This document shows, piece after piece, positions 23,675 through 32,137 of a stretch of 64,000 nucleotides of DNA. Origin of the DNA: DASPHG01 sp035629775 (GTDB lineage Bacteria > Actinomycetota > Thermoleophilia > Solirubrobacterales > Thermoleophilaceae); contig DASPHG010000006.1 in assembly GCA_035629775.1 (NCBI GenBank), positions 1-64,000 of the forward strand, given 5' to 3'. The translations under genes were made by a program, and so were the position numbers. The notes beneath the pieces are model-generated. The model saw only the letters and a program-made list of their open reading frames with translations. It ran no database searches and was not told where the DNA came from. Each line of letters opens with the position of its first letter. Within the stretch, counting starts at the first letter, position 1.

Positions 23675-24577
23675 CTACTGGCGGGTAGCGCGCAGACGCT
23701 CGATGCCGTGCCCGACCCGGGCGATGATCTCCCCGTGGAGCACCGGATTGGCCGCCGCCACGAACGAGGTCTGGTGCTCGGCGCCCGACCCGAGCAGCGG
23801 CAGGTCGTCGAGCGCGCGCCCGCGTGCGTCGGTCACCACCGCCCCGCACTCGCGCAGCAGCGTCCAGGAGCCGGCCAGGTCGTACGGCGGGTTCGTCAGG
23901 AGCGCGCCGCCGCCCACCCGCTCGAACTCCGCGCGTAGCTCGGGCAGCTCCTGGTAGATGAGCGTGCTCGGCTCGACCACCGCGTCGAGCTGCCCCGTGA
24001 TCAGGCGCGTCATGTTGAACGCCGACGAGCCGAGGTCGAACACCGATCCGCCGACCGACGAGGCGTCGATCAGGTCGGCGAGGACCTCCGTCAGCTCGCG
24101 CGCCGGGCGGCCGCGGAACCCGAACGCCCAGAACATCCGGTCGACCCGGTCGTTTGCGGACAGCCGCGGCTCGAGCTCGCCCGACATGAAGACGCGGCCG
24201 GTCTTGATCTCGACGACGCACCCGTGCGTGATGTCGCGAAAGCGCGGCTCGGCGTCGCCGAGCGGTGCCGCGGCGATCGAGACGCAGCACGATTCGAGCC
24301 CGGCGAGCGCCGGGCGGGTCCCGTCGATCGGGTCCACGACGAGCACGCTGCGCGCCCCGGGGGGAGCCACCAGTCCGCGGTCCTCGGAGTAGAACGCGAC
24401 GTCGGGCGCGCGCTCCGCGAGGAATGCGTCGAGCAGCTCCTCGGCGGCGCTGTCGATCGCGAACGTGACGTCGCCGCCCGCCGCCGCACCCGTATGGGCG
24501 CGCTGCGCGTGCGCGCCGAGCAGCGGGAGGACGCACTCCCGCAGCGCGAGCGCGAGCTCGCGCACGAGCTCGCGCAT
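23675..24577 (-). CDS. Inositol monophosphatase-superfamily phosphatase
   Basis: 300 residues. FYSEDRG supplies the metal-binding Glu, VVDPIDGTRPA is the core metal motif, and GGSVFDLGSSAFNMTRLITGQLDAVVEPS with PPYDLAGSWTLLRECGAVVTDARG forms the C-terminal metal site. The usual WDxAAG-type motif is altered to YDLAGSW. Substrate may be inositol phosphate, a sugar phosphate or PAP. Given treT/otsA two genes away, trehalose 6-phosphate is a possibility but only inference. It starts on the last base of the protease stop (TGATG). Confidence 0.87.
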   Translation of the reverse strand: MRELVRELALALRECVLPLLGAHAQRAHTGAAAGGDVTFAIDSAAEELLDAFLAERAPDVAFYSEDRGLVAPPGARSVLVVDPIDGTRPALAGLESCCVSIAAAPLGDAEPRFRDITHGCVVEIKTGRVFMSGELEPRLSANDRVDRMFWAFGFRGRPARELTEVLADLIDASSVGGSVFDLGSSAFNMTRLITGQLDAVVEPSTLIYQELPELRAEFERVGGGALLTNPPYDLAGSWTLLRECGAVVTDARGRALDDLPLLGSGAEHQTSFVAAANPVLHGEIIARVGHGIERLRATRQ

Positions 24578-25752
24578 CAGTCGTCTGAGAGGTCGCGAGG
24601 CCGCTCGCCGAGCTCGACCTCGATCGTGCGCCGGTCGCCGCCGCGGATCACGCCCAGCTCGACCGTGTCGCCCGGCTGGAGCAGGCTGACCAGATCGGCG
24701 AGGTCAGCGGTGCTCGTGATGCGCTCGCCGTTCACGGAGACGATCACGTCGCCATCGGCCGCTATGTCCGTCTGGCCCTGGAAGTCGATCCGCTCGTCGC
24801 CCGCGGTCAGGCCGGCCTCGTCCGCCGGGCTGTCCTCGACGACCTCGTCCACGAGTGCGCCGATCTCGACGTCGTGCCCGAGCTTCTCCGCCAGCTGCGG
24901 GTAGAGCGCCTGGGTCGAGACGCCGAGGTAGCCGTATTCCGCCTCGCCGTCCTCGCGGAGCTGATCGAGCGACCGCTGGACGGTGTCGACCGGCACGGCG
25001 AAGCCGACGCCGGCTCCCTCGCCGGTCTCCGTGCGGATCTGGGCGTTGATCCCGACGACGCGCCCGTGCTCGTCGAGCAGCGGACCGCCGGAGTTGCCGC
25101 GGTTGATCGCCGCGTCGGTCTGGATCGCGTCGCCGATGCCGAAGTCGGTGAGCGACTGGATGTCGCGGTCGAGCGCCGAGACGACTCCGACCGAGAGCGA
25201 CTGCTCCTCGCCGAACGGGCTGCCGATCGCCGCGACCGGGTCGCCGACCTTGAGATCGTCGAGGTCACCCAGGTCGAGCGGCGTGAGGTCCAGCCCGCGC
25301 GGCTCGATCTTGAGGAGCGCCACGTCCGCGTTCGGGTCCGTCCCGACGATCCGCGCCGGCACGCGGTTGCCGTCGCCGAACTGCACGAACACCTGGCGCG
25401 CCCGGCTGAGCGCCTGCCCGTTCGTCACGACGTGCGCGTTGGTCGCGATGAATCCCTCGCCGTCGAGCACGAATCCGGAGCCCAGGCCGCCCTCCTGCTC
25501 GCCCAGCAGCCCGCCCCCGCCGTCGAAGAGCGAGATGACCGTGACGACGCCGGGCCCAAGCCTGTCGTAGATTGCGGTCGGGTCGAAGCCGCCGTTGTCG
25601 CCGAGCCCCTCGACCACCTGGACGCGGGTCGTCTCCACCCGCTCGGACCCGCCGCTCGTGGGCTCGGGTGCGTCGTCCTCGTCCTCGCCGATCGAGCACC
25701 CGCCGCCTACGGCCGCGAGCGCGCAAAGGAGCGCCGCCAGCGGCGCCCTCAC
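24577..25752 (-). CDS. Secreted lipoprotein serine protease with PDZ domain (HtrA/DegP family)
   Basis: 391 residues. Signal peptide with lipobox VGGGC, about Cys19. Trypsin-like domain with TNAHVV (His), DVALLKI (Asp) and GNSGGPL (Ser). A PDZ domain follows from about residue 270 (YLGVSTQ, DEAGLTAGDERIDFQGQ, IVSVNGERITSTADLADLVSLLQPGD). It degrades or refolds damaged envelope proteins. It overlaps the histidine kinase stop by 4 nt, so the adjacent two-component system likely controls it as an envelope-stress regulon. Confidence 0.95.
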   Translation of the reverse strand: MRAPLAALLCALAAVGGGCSIGEDEDDAPEPTSGGSERVETTRVQVVEGLGDNGGFDPTAIYDRLGPGVVTVISLFDGGGGLLGEQEGGLGSGFVLDGEGFIATNAHVVTNGQALSRARQVFVQFGDGNRVPARIVGTDPNADVALLKIEPRGLDLTPLDLGDLDDLKVGDPVAAIGSPFGEEQSLSVGVVSALDRDIQSLTDFGIGDAIQTDAAINRGNSGGPLLDEHGRVVGINAQIRTETGEGAGVGFAVPVDTVQRSLDQLREDGEAEYGYLGVSTQALYPQLAEKLGHDVEIGALVDEVVEDSPADEAGLTAGDERIDFQGQTDIAADGDVIVSVNGERITSTADLADLVSLLQPGDTVELGVIRGGDRRTIEVELGERPRDLSDD

Positions 25753-27152
25753 GCGTCGCCCATCGGCAGGTCGAGCCGGAAGACCGTGCGGCCCGGCCGG
25801 GACGACAGCGTGATCCCGCCGTCCATCCGCTCGGCCAGCTCGCGAGCGATGGCAAGCCCGAGCCCGGAGCCGCTCGCACCGTCGGCGGTGAAGAACCGCT
25901 CGAAGGCATGCCGCCGCGCGGTCTCGTCGAGCCCCGGACCGGAGTCCGAGACCGCGATTCGCACGTGGCCGTTCTCATGCCGCGCGCTGATCTCCACGTC
26001 GGTGCCGGGCGGCGTGTGGCGGAGTGCGTTGTCGAGCAGGATGCGCATGATCTGGGCGACGCGGTCAGGATCGCAGACGGCCTCCACGCGGCCGGACTCG
26101 ATCTCGAGCGAGAGCCGGGCCCCATGCGCGTCGAGCGCCGGCACGAACTCGCGGGCGACCGATCCGGCGAGCTCGGCCACGTCCACGCTCTCCGCCGCGA
26201 GGTCGAGGGAGCCCGCGTCGAGCCGGGACAGGTCGAGCAGGTCGGTCGCCAGCTTCTGAAGCCGCTCGACCTGTTCGGCGACGGCCTGGAGGAACTCCCG
26301 CCGCGCCTCCGCGTCGAGCTCCTCGTCGCGCAACAGCTCCACGAAGCCGCCGAGCGAGAAGATCGGCGTGCGCAGCTCGTGCGAGGCGTTCGCGATGAAC
26401 TCGCGGCGCGCGCGGTCCACGCGCTCGAGCTTCCCTTGCATCTCGTTGAACGCGCGCGTCAGCTGACCGAGCTCGTCCTCGGAGTCCACCGGCAGGGGGG
26501 CGACGAAGCGTCCGCCCGCCACCTCCTCGGCCGCGGCCTCGAGCCGCTGGACGCGCCGCGCGAGCCTGCCCGCCACCAAATAGCCGCCGAGCAGCGCGAT
26601 GAGCAGGGCGCCCGCGCCCGCCACCAGCACACGCCTGCGGATGAGGTCCACCGTCTCGGTCACGTCCTCGAGGCTGCGCGAGTAAACGGCGATCCAGGGC
26701 AGGTCGCCGGGCAGCGGCTGCGCCACCTGCGCCGACTCGACATCGAGGAACTCGGTCGTCACGCGGACGGGGCCGCGCCCGTCGTAGGCCGCCTCGGCGG
26801 CCTTGTTCGGAAGCTCCTCGAGCCGCTGCGCCTGGGAGTCGGAGATCGAGTAGAAGAGGACGTCGTCGCCCTCCTGCACCCCGAGCAGCGTCACCTGCGC
26901 GCCGGCGGTGTCGGCGACCGATCGCACGAGCTCGTCGAGCTCCGCCGCCGGGATCGCCTGCTCCTGGGCGCGCTCGAGCTGCGGCGCCGTCGCGAGCGCC
27001 GCGCGCTCCAGGTCGTCGAGCTGCTGGTCCTCGAGGCTCGAACGAAGCTGCGGCACCACGAGGAGAAAGACGAGCCCGAGCGCCAGCGCGACGATCCCGA
27101 AGAACAGGAGCGCGAGCTTGTTACGGAGCGACCGGAGTCGCGCGCGGCTCAT
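25749..27152 (-). CDS. Sensor histidine kinase
   Basis: 467 residues from ATG 27152, 4 nt inside the response regulator gene. Membrane helix 1 at about residues 13-33, an extracytoplasmic sensor of about 135 residues, helix 2 at about 172-195, HAMP, then HisKA with NASHELRTPIFSLGGFVELL (His near 258), and HATPase with LLDNALRHTPPG, DSGPGLDE and GSGLGLAIA. It phosphorylates the upstream-encoded regulator. The signal is unknown; the linked HtrA protease suggests envelope state. Confidence 0.95.
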   Translation of the reverse strand: MSRARLRSLRNKLALLFFGIVALALGLVFLLVVPQLRSSLEDQQLDDLERAALATAPQLERAQEQAIPAAELDELVRSVADTAGAQVTLLGVQEGDDVLFYSISDSQAQRLEELPNKAAEAAYDGRGPVRVTTEFLDVESAQVAQPLPGDLPWIAVYSRSLEDVTETVDLIRRRVLVAGAGALLIALLGGYLVAGRLARRVQRLEAAAEEVAGGRFVAPLPVDSEDELGQLTRAFNEMQGKLERVDRARREFIANASHELRTPIFSLGGFVELLRDEELDAEARREFLQAVAEQVERLQKLATDLLDLSRLDAGSLDLAAESVDVAELAGSVAREFVPALDAHGARLSLEIESGRVEAVCDPDRVAQIMRILLDNALRHTPPGTDVEISARHENGHVRIAVSDSGPGLDETARRHAFERFFTADGASGSGLGLAIARELAERMDGGITLSSRPGRTVFRLDLPMGDA

Positions 27153-27841
27153 CCCTCGCGGAAGTGGTAGCCGACGCCGCGGTCCGTGATCAGGTACTCC
27201 GGCTCGCGCGGGTCGGGCTCGATCTTCTCCCTGAGGTGGCGGATGTGCACGTCGATGGTGCGCAGGTCCCGGTAGGCGGAGCTGTCCCACAGGTGCTCGA
27301 GCAGCTCCTCGCGCCGGAAGACCTGGCCGGGGGTGTCGGCCAGGCAGAAGAGGATCTCGAACTCGACCTTCGTCAGGCGGATCGGTTCGCCGTTCCGCGT
27401 GACCGTCCGCTTCGCGCTGTCGATGCGCAGGTCGCCCGCCTCGATCACCTGCTGGCTGCGACCACCTCCCGTGCGGCGAAGGAGAGCGCGGATGCGGCTG
27501 CGAAGCTCGAGCGGCGAGAAGGGCTTCGTGATGTAGTCGTCGGCGCCGAGCTCGAGGCCATAGATCTTGTCCGACTCGTCGGCCTTTGCGGTGAGCATGA
27601 TGATCGGGACGCTGCTCGATTCGCGCAGCTCGCGGCAGACGTCGAGGCCGTTCTTCTTCGGCAGCATCAGGTCGAGCAGGATCAGGTCGAAGTCGGTCTG
27701 GTGGAAGCGCACGAGCGCCTCCTCGCCGTCGAAGGCCGGAACCACCTGGAACTCCTTCTCCAGGTGTGCCACCAGCATCTTCACCACCGATGGCTCGTCG
27801 TCGACGAGAAGAATGCGCGGTCTGGTTGCGGCCATGTCCAT
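27149..27841 (-). CDS. OmpR/PhoB-family response regulator
   Basis: 230 residues from ATG 27841; ATG 27835 is a close alternative. Receiver domain: ILLVDDEPSVVK (acid pocket), DLILLDLMLPKKNGLDV (phospho-acceptor Asp), MLTAKADE (Thr, switch) and DDYITKPFSP (Lys). C-terminal winged helix: RTIDVHIRHLREKIEPD and YLITDRGVGYHF. First gene of the kinase-protease-phosphatase-treT-otsA series. It is divergent from the M28-like gene across 60 bp. Confidence 0.96.
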   Translation of the reverse strand: MDMAATRPRILLVDDEPSVVKMLVAHLEKEFQVVPAFDGEEALVRFHQTDFDLILLDLMLPKKNGLDVCRELRESSSVPIIMLTAKADESDKIYGLELGADDYITKPFSPLELRSRIRALLRRTGGGRSQQVIEAGDLRIDSAKRTVTRNGEPIRLTKVEFEILFCLADTPGQVFRREELLEHLWDSSAYRDLRTIDVHIRHLREKIEPDPREPEYLITDRGVGYHFREG

Positions 27842-27901
27842 GGTGTTAACCCGCGCGACGTCCTAAAAGGGCGCGTGCAGCCGAAATTGTAGGTTGGCTG
27901 G

Positions 27902-29689
27902 GTGATCGAGCCCCGGATCTACCGCGCGGCCTTCATCCCGGCCGTGCTGGCGGTGGTGCTCGTGATGTTCTCCCTCGAGAACCGGCCCCGGCCCGTCCCG
28001 CAGGGGCTCGCGGCAGACGTGCTGTTCGACGGCGACACGGCGCTGCGCGAGCTGCGCGCAATCGTCGAGCGCCACCCGGACCGGAGTCCCGGCAGCCTGT
28101 CGAGCGCCGCGTTCGCGCGCGACGTCGCAGCCCGCTTCCGCGCGCTCGAGCCCGAGGGGTTCGAGACGGCCGTCGACTCGTGGGAGGAGAACGGCGTGCC
28201 GCTCGTCAACGTAATCGCGAGCCGGCCGGGCGCGACCCGCGAGCAGATCGTCATCATCGCCGCGCGCGACGCGGAGTCCGTGCCGGATGCCACCGGCAGC
28301 GCCGGGGACACCGCCGCGCTGCTCGAGCTCGCGCGCGTGATCGCAGGCAGGCCGTCGGAGAAGACGCTGGTGCTGGCATCGGTCGACGGGAGCACGCTCG
28401 GCGACGCCGGCGCGCGCCGGTTTGCCGAGACCGCTCAGGACGGCGACCGGATCGAGGCGGTCGTGGCGCTCTCCAACCTGGCCGCGGCGCGCTCCGACGG
28501 GCCGCTCGTCCTCGCGTGGTCCACCGACGACCGCCGGGGCAGCATCGGGCTCTATCGAACGGCGGCGCAATCCGTCCGCGAGGAGCTCGGCTCGGAGCCC
28601 CCCGAGGAGGGTGCGATCGGGCAGTTCACGCGGCTCGCCTATCCGCTCGGCCTGGGCGCGCAGGGCCCGCTCCTCGCTGACGGGATCGAGGCGATCCGGA
28701 TCTCGGGCAGCGGCGAGCTGCCGCCGCCGGTGGACGACCGCGACCTGGAGGACGTGGACGAGGACCGGCTCGGTCTTCTCGGGCGGGCGTCACTGCGCCT
28801 CGTGAGCGCGCTCGACGGGGCGGCTGACCCGCCCGAGCACGGGCCGCGCTCGTACGTGGCGGTCAGCAGGAAGGTGCTTCCGGGCTGGGTGCTGGCGTTG
28901 CTCGCCGGTGCGCTTCTCCTGCCCGCGCTGGCAGCCTCCGTCGACGCGTTCGCCCGCGCGGGCAGGCGGAAGGAGCACGCCCCGGGGTGGTGGCGGGCGA
29001 TCGCGCTCCGGACGATCCCCTTCCTGGCGGCATTTGCGATGGCGGAGCTGCTCGTGGTCGTGGACTGGGCACCCGACGTCGGCGCGGCCCCGTCAGACCC
29101 CGGCCTGCACCCCTTCGACGGCGAGGCCGCGGCGACGCTCGGCGCGTGCGCGGCGACCGCGCTTCTCGTGTGGCTTCTGGTCCGCTCGCGCCTGCGGAGG
29201 TACGCGGAGGCTGCGGCGACCGCCGGCGCGGGCGCGGTCACTGCGCTGGCGCTGGCGGGCCTCACGCTCGCGGTCTGGGTGCTGAACCCGTTCGCCGCGT
29301 TGCTGCTGGTTCCCGCGGTCCACCTCTGGATGCTCGCGATGCTCTCCGGAAGCCGGCTCGGCGCGCGCACCGCGGTCGCGGTCGTCATCGCCGGCCTCCT
29401 GCCTCCCCTGCTTGCCGCCGTCGTCTACCTCGAGCGCCTGTCGCTCGGGCCGGTCGAGGGCCTCTGGTACCTGTGGCTGCTCGTGACCGGGCACGCGGTC
29501 AGCCCGGTGACCACCCTGCTGGCGTGCGCCTTCGCGGCGGTCGCGGCATCGGCCATCGCGGTCATGGCCGCGCGCGTGGGCACTCCGCCGCCGCTCGAGC
29601 CGGAGGCACCGCGAGTTCGCGGCCCCGGCGGTTACGCGGGCCCCGGGTCGCTCGGCGGGACGCCGTCCTCGCTCACTCCCCGGCCGTAA
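27902..29689 (+). CDS. Membrane protein with degenerate M28-peptidase-like domain
   Basis: 595 residues from GTG 27902. A signal-anchor helix at residues 9-24 is followed by an extracytoplasmic domain (about 30-300) with the layout of M28 aminopeptidases: VNVIASRPG, QIVIIAARDAES, a SAGDTAALLELARVI helix, and EKTLVLASVDGSTLGDAGARRFAE. The His of the first metal motif reads Arg and the catalytic Glu-Glu is absent, so it is probably inactive. About seven membrane helices follow (about 325-575). TAGGTT (27890-27895) lies 6 nt before the start. Overlaps the sugar transferase 3' end by 17 nt, tail to tail. Confidence 0.85.
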   Translation: MIEPRIYRAAFIPAVLAVVLVMFSLENRPRPVPQGLAADVLFDGDTALRELRAIVERHPDRSPGSLSSAAFARDVAARFRALEPEGFETAVDSWEENGVPLVNVIASRPGATREQIVIIAARDAESVPDATGSAGDTAALLELARVIAGRPSEKTLVLASVDGSTLGDAGARRFAETAQDGDRIEAVVALSNLAAARSDGPLVLAWSTDDRRGSIGLYRTAAQSVREELGSEPPEEGAIGQFTRLAYPLGLGAQGPLLADGIEAIRISGSGELPPPVDDRDLEDVDEDRLGLLGRASLRLVSALDGAADPPEHGPRSYVAVSRKVLPGWVLALLAGALLLPALAASVDAFARAGRRKEHAPGWWRAIALRTIPFLAAFAMAELLVVVDWAPDVGAAPSDPGLHPFDGEAAATLGACAATALLVWLLVRSRLRRYAEAAATAGAGAVTALALAGLTLAVWVLNPFAALLLVPAVHLWMLAMLSGSRLGARTAVAVVIAGLLPPLLAAVVYLERLSLGPVEGLWYLWLLVTGHAVSPVTTLLACAFAAVAASAIAVMAARVGTPPPLEPEAPRVRGPGGYAGPGSLGGTPSSLTPRP

Positions 29690-30272
29690 CGTCGCCGCGC
29701 AGCACGTCGCGCACCGTCAGGAGCGCGATCTTCAGGTCGAGCCGCAGCGACCAGTTCTCCACGTACCAGTCGTCCCAGCGCACGCGTTCTGCCAGCGGCG
29801 CCGGCCCCTCCAGCCCGCGGAGCTGGCCCCAGCCCGTGATGCCCGGCCTGACGCGGCGCGGGCCATCGTGGTGGCGCAGGTTCGCTCCGAAGAGCTCGAC
29901 GAACTCGGGCCGCTCGGGACGCGGGCCGACGAAGCTCATCTCGCCCCGCAGCACGTTCACGAGCTGTGGGAGAAGATCGATCGACAGGTGCCGGAGGACC
30001 GGCACGGGCGCGAACCGGAGCAGGTGGAACGAACCTCCGTCGCGGGCGATGCGCCGCTCGCGTACCAGGACGGGTCCGTCGCCCGCGACCTTCGCCACGA
30101 TCGCCGCGGCGAGCATGAGGGGCGCGGCGATCACAAGCGCGACGGCCGCGCCGACGCGGTCGAGCGCGTGCTTGTACGCGAGGCTGCGCACGCGCGCCTC
30201 GGGGGCCGGCGGCGGGGCCGCCGGAGGGGGTTCGATCCGTTGAAACGACGGCGTGCGCCCGGGAGAGGCCAT
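29673..30272 (-). CDS. Bacterial sugar transferase (polyprenyl-phosphate sugar-1-phosphate transferase)
   Basis: 199 residues. A Pro/Ala-rich N-terminus precedes one membrane helix (KHALDRVGAAVALVIAAPLMLAAAI), then DGPVLVRERRIARDGGSFHLLRF, DLLPQLVNVLRGEMSFVGPRPERPEF and VRPGITGWGQLRG, the catalytic core of WcaJ/WbaP-type enzymes. It starts glycan assembly on undecaprenyl phosphate at the inner membrane face. The usual KFRSM is LRFAPVP, a divergence in an otherwise standard domain. It lies back to back with a sortase gene (8 bp apart). Confidence 0.92.
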   Translation of the reverse strand: MASPGRTPSFQRIEPPPAAPPPAPEARVRSLAYKHALDRVGAAVALVIAAPLMLAAAIVAKVAGDGPVLVRERRIARDGGSFHLLRFAPVPVLRHLSIDLLPQLVNVLRGEMSFVGPRPERPEFVELFGANLRHHDGPRRVRPGITGWGQLRGLEGPAPLAERVRWDDWYVENWSLRLDLKIALLTVRDVLRGDVTAGE

Positions 30273-30280
30273 CGCTTGCG

Positions 30281-30991
30281 ATGTCGGCAGCCCCCGGCCC
30301 GAGGTTTAAGGTCGGGGGGGTGGCGCGGACGCTACTCAGGCAGCTCTCGACGATCCTCATCCTCGCCGGCCTCATGCTGCTGGCCGACGTCGGCGTCACG
30401 CTGCTCTGGCAGGAGCCGGTCTCGGCGGTGTACGCCGAGTGGCGCCAGGAGGCCCTCGCGGATGACCTGGAGGAGCTCAGCACGCCGAGGCTCGACCCGG
30501 CCGAGCTCGAAGCGCTCGAGCGCCTTCCGCTGGACACGGACCGTGCGGCGTTCCTGGCGCGCGCGCTCGAGCGGCGCACCGAGCCGGGTGACGCCGTGGG
30601 CCGCATCCGGATCCCCGAGGTGGGGGCGAGCACGGTGATCGTGGAGGGGACCGACAGCGGCTCGCTGCGCGAGGGTCCCGGCCACTACCCGGAGACCCCC
30701 CTTCCCGGAATCCGCGGCACCGTCGCGGTCGCCGGACACCGCACGACCTATGGGGCGCCCTTCCGCGACCTCGACAAGCTCGAGGAGCGGGACGAGGTCG
30801 TCGTAGAGATGCCCTACGGGCGCTTCATCTACGCAGTCGAGCGTGAGGAGATCGTAGATCCGAGCGCCGTCTGGGTCACCCGTCGGGTGGGTCATGACCG
30901 GCTCGTGCTGACGGCGTGCCACCCGAAGTACAGCGCGGCGCAGCGGATCGTGATTTTCGCGCGCCTGCTGCGCGCGGAGCACGTCGCCTAG
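30281..30991 (+). CDS. Sortase (class E-like transpeptidase)
   Basis: 236 residues. N-terminal membrane helix (residues about 19-38), a helical linker, then the beta-barrel: AVAGHRTTYGAPF with catalytic His, LVLTACHPKYSAAQR with catalytic Cys and the following Arg. It anchors surface proteins or pilins to peptidoglycan. The TACHPKYSA context is that of class E sortases of high-GC Gram-positives. No obvious sorting-signal substrate is encoded in the window. Confidence 0.93.
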   Translation: MSAAPGPRFKVGGVARTLLRQLSTILILAGLMLLADVGVTLLWQEPVSAVYAEWRQEALADDLEELSTPRLDPAELEALERLPLDTDRAAFLARALERRTEPGDAVGRIRIPEVGASTVIVEGTDSGSLREGPGHYPETPLPGIRGTVAVAGHRTTYGAPFRDLDKLEERDEVVVEMPYGRFIYAVEREEIVDPSAVWVTRRVGHDRLVLTACHPKYSAAQRIVIFARLLRAEHVA

Positions 30992-31055
30992 ACATCAGTT
31001 CGAATTTCGTGCGTCCACTCTCCCGATACCGGGCCCGGCCTCCGATCCTGGTGGC

Positions 31056-31244
31056 ATGAAGCGGGAGAGCGACCTGGCCTCACGGGTAGCGCGCGGCGAC
31101 TACGCGATCGACCCGGCCCGCGTGGCGGAGGCGATGCTTCGCCGCCGCGGCCCAGGGCTACTGATGCTCGTACCCGACGAGATCGAGCGCTCGCCCGTCC
31201 GCGGCCCGCAGGACGAACCCGACCCCGGGCTCAGCGCGGCCTAG
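31056..31244 (+). CDS. FlgM-like small peptide (anti-sigma-28-like) candidate
   Basis: 62 residues from ATG 31056. LASRVARGDYAIDPARVAEAMLRR resembles the C-terminal sigma-binding helix of FlgM (Y-x-I-D-x-x-x-V-A-x-A), but the rest is short and ends in a Pro/Asp-rich tail. No flagellar genes are in the window. It follows the sortase gene by 64 nt on the same strand, and its last 87 nt overlap the 3' end of thiL on the other strand, an unusual arrangement. It is either a real small regulator or a chance reading frame; the helix motif favours the first. Confidence 0.65.
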   Translation: MKRESDLASRVARGDYAIDPARVAEAMLRRRGPGLLMLVPDEIERSPVRGPQDEPDPGLSAA

Positions 31245-32120
31245 CCAGGTGATCGGGGCGCCGGCGTCCGACGCCGCACGCTCCAGCGCCGCCTGCCGGT
31301 CCGGGGGCGCCGCAACCAGCAGCTCGTAGTCGTCGCCCCCGGTCGCTGCGAGCTCCAGCGGGTCGCGCCCGGCTGCGCGCGCGGCTGCCTCGACTCCGGC
31401 TGCGAGCGGGATCCGCTCGAGCTCCACGACGATCCGGCAGCCGCTCCGCTCCGCGACGTGCCCGGCGTCCGTCGCGAGCCCGTCGCTCAGGTCGATCATC
31501 GCGCGCGCGCCGGCGCGAGCCATGGCGGCTCCGGCCGCGAGGCGCGGCTCGGGCCGGCGGTGCCGGGCGGAGAGCGCATCGGCCTCAGGCGCGTCCGTGG
31601 CCCCGTCGAGGACGAGCAGGCCGGCGGCCGCCGCGCCCAGCCGTCCCGTGACGCCGATCGCGTCGCCGGGGCGCGCCCCGTCGCGTCCCACGAGCGCCGC
31701 CTCCTCGTCGGCCCAGCCGGTCACGCAGACGGTCACGGTCAGCGCTGCCGCAGAGATCACGTCGCCACCGGCGATCACGACGTCGTGCCGGGCGGCCAGC
31801 TCCTCCATCGCGGCGACGAGGGCGCGGGCGGCATCCGCTTCGAAGTCCGGCGGCAGCGCGAGCGCCACGTGAGCCTCGCCCGGGTCGGCGCCCATGGCGG
31901 CCAGGTCCGAGAGCGCCGTGGCGAGCGCCTTGTGGCCGATGTCGGCGGGCGAATGCGTCTCGAGCCGGAAATGGGTCCCCTCGGTGACCGCGTCGATCGA
32001 CGTGACGGCGAGGCCTCGGGCGCGCACGACCGACGCGTCGTCGCCAGGTCCGCGCAGCAGGCGGCCCCCGCGCGTCCCGAGCAGCTCCTCGAACGATCGG
32101 ATCAACTCACGCTCGCCCAC
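31158..32120 (-). CDS. thiL: Thiamine-monophosphate kinase
   Basis: 320 residues. It phosphorylates thiamine phosphate to thiamine diphosphate. RSFEELL, GPGDDASVVRARGLAVTSIDAVTEGTHFR with metal-binding Asp residues, IGHKALATALSDLAAMGA, VIAGGDVISA, ARAMIDLSDGLATDAGHVAERSG and GDDYELLVAAPP are all present. Normal length. Start is 17 nt from the divergent flippase-like gene. Confidence 0.96.
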   Translation of the reverse strand: MGERELIRSFEELLGTRGGRLLRGPGDDASVVRARGLAVTSIDAVTEGTHFRLETHSPADIGHKALATALSDLAAMGADPGEAHVALALPPDFEADAARALVAAMEELAARHDVVIAGGDVISAAALTVTVCVTGWADEEAALVGRDGARPGDAIGVTGRLGAAAAGLLVLDGATDAPEADALSARHRRPEPRLAAGAAMARAGARAMIDLSDGLATDAGHVAERSGCRIVVELERIPLAAGVEAAARAAGRDPLELAATGGDDYELLVAAPPDRQAALERAASDAGAPITWLGRAEPGVGFVLRAADGRALDLVGYEHQ

Positions 32121-32137
32121 GAATACAGTCTGACCGC

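Noticed and set aside
27153..27290. 46-residue N-terminal extension of the histidine kinase
   Set aside because: Reads through the response regulator gene in another frame; ATG 27152 overlaps its stop by 4 nt as is usual here.
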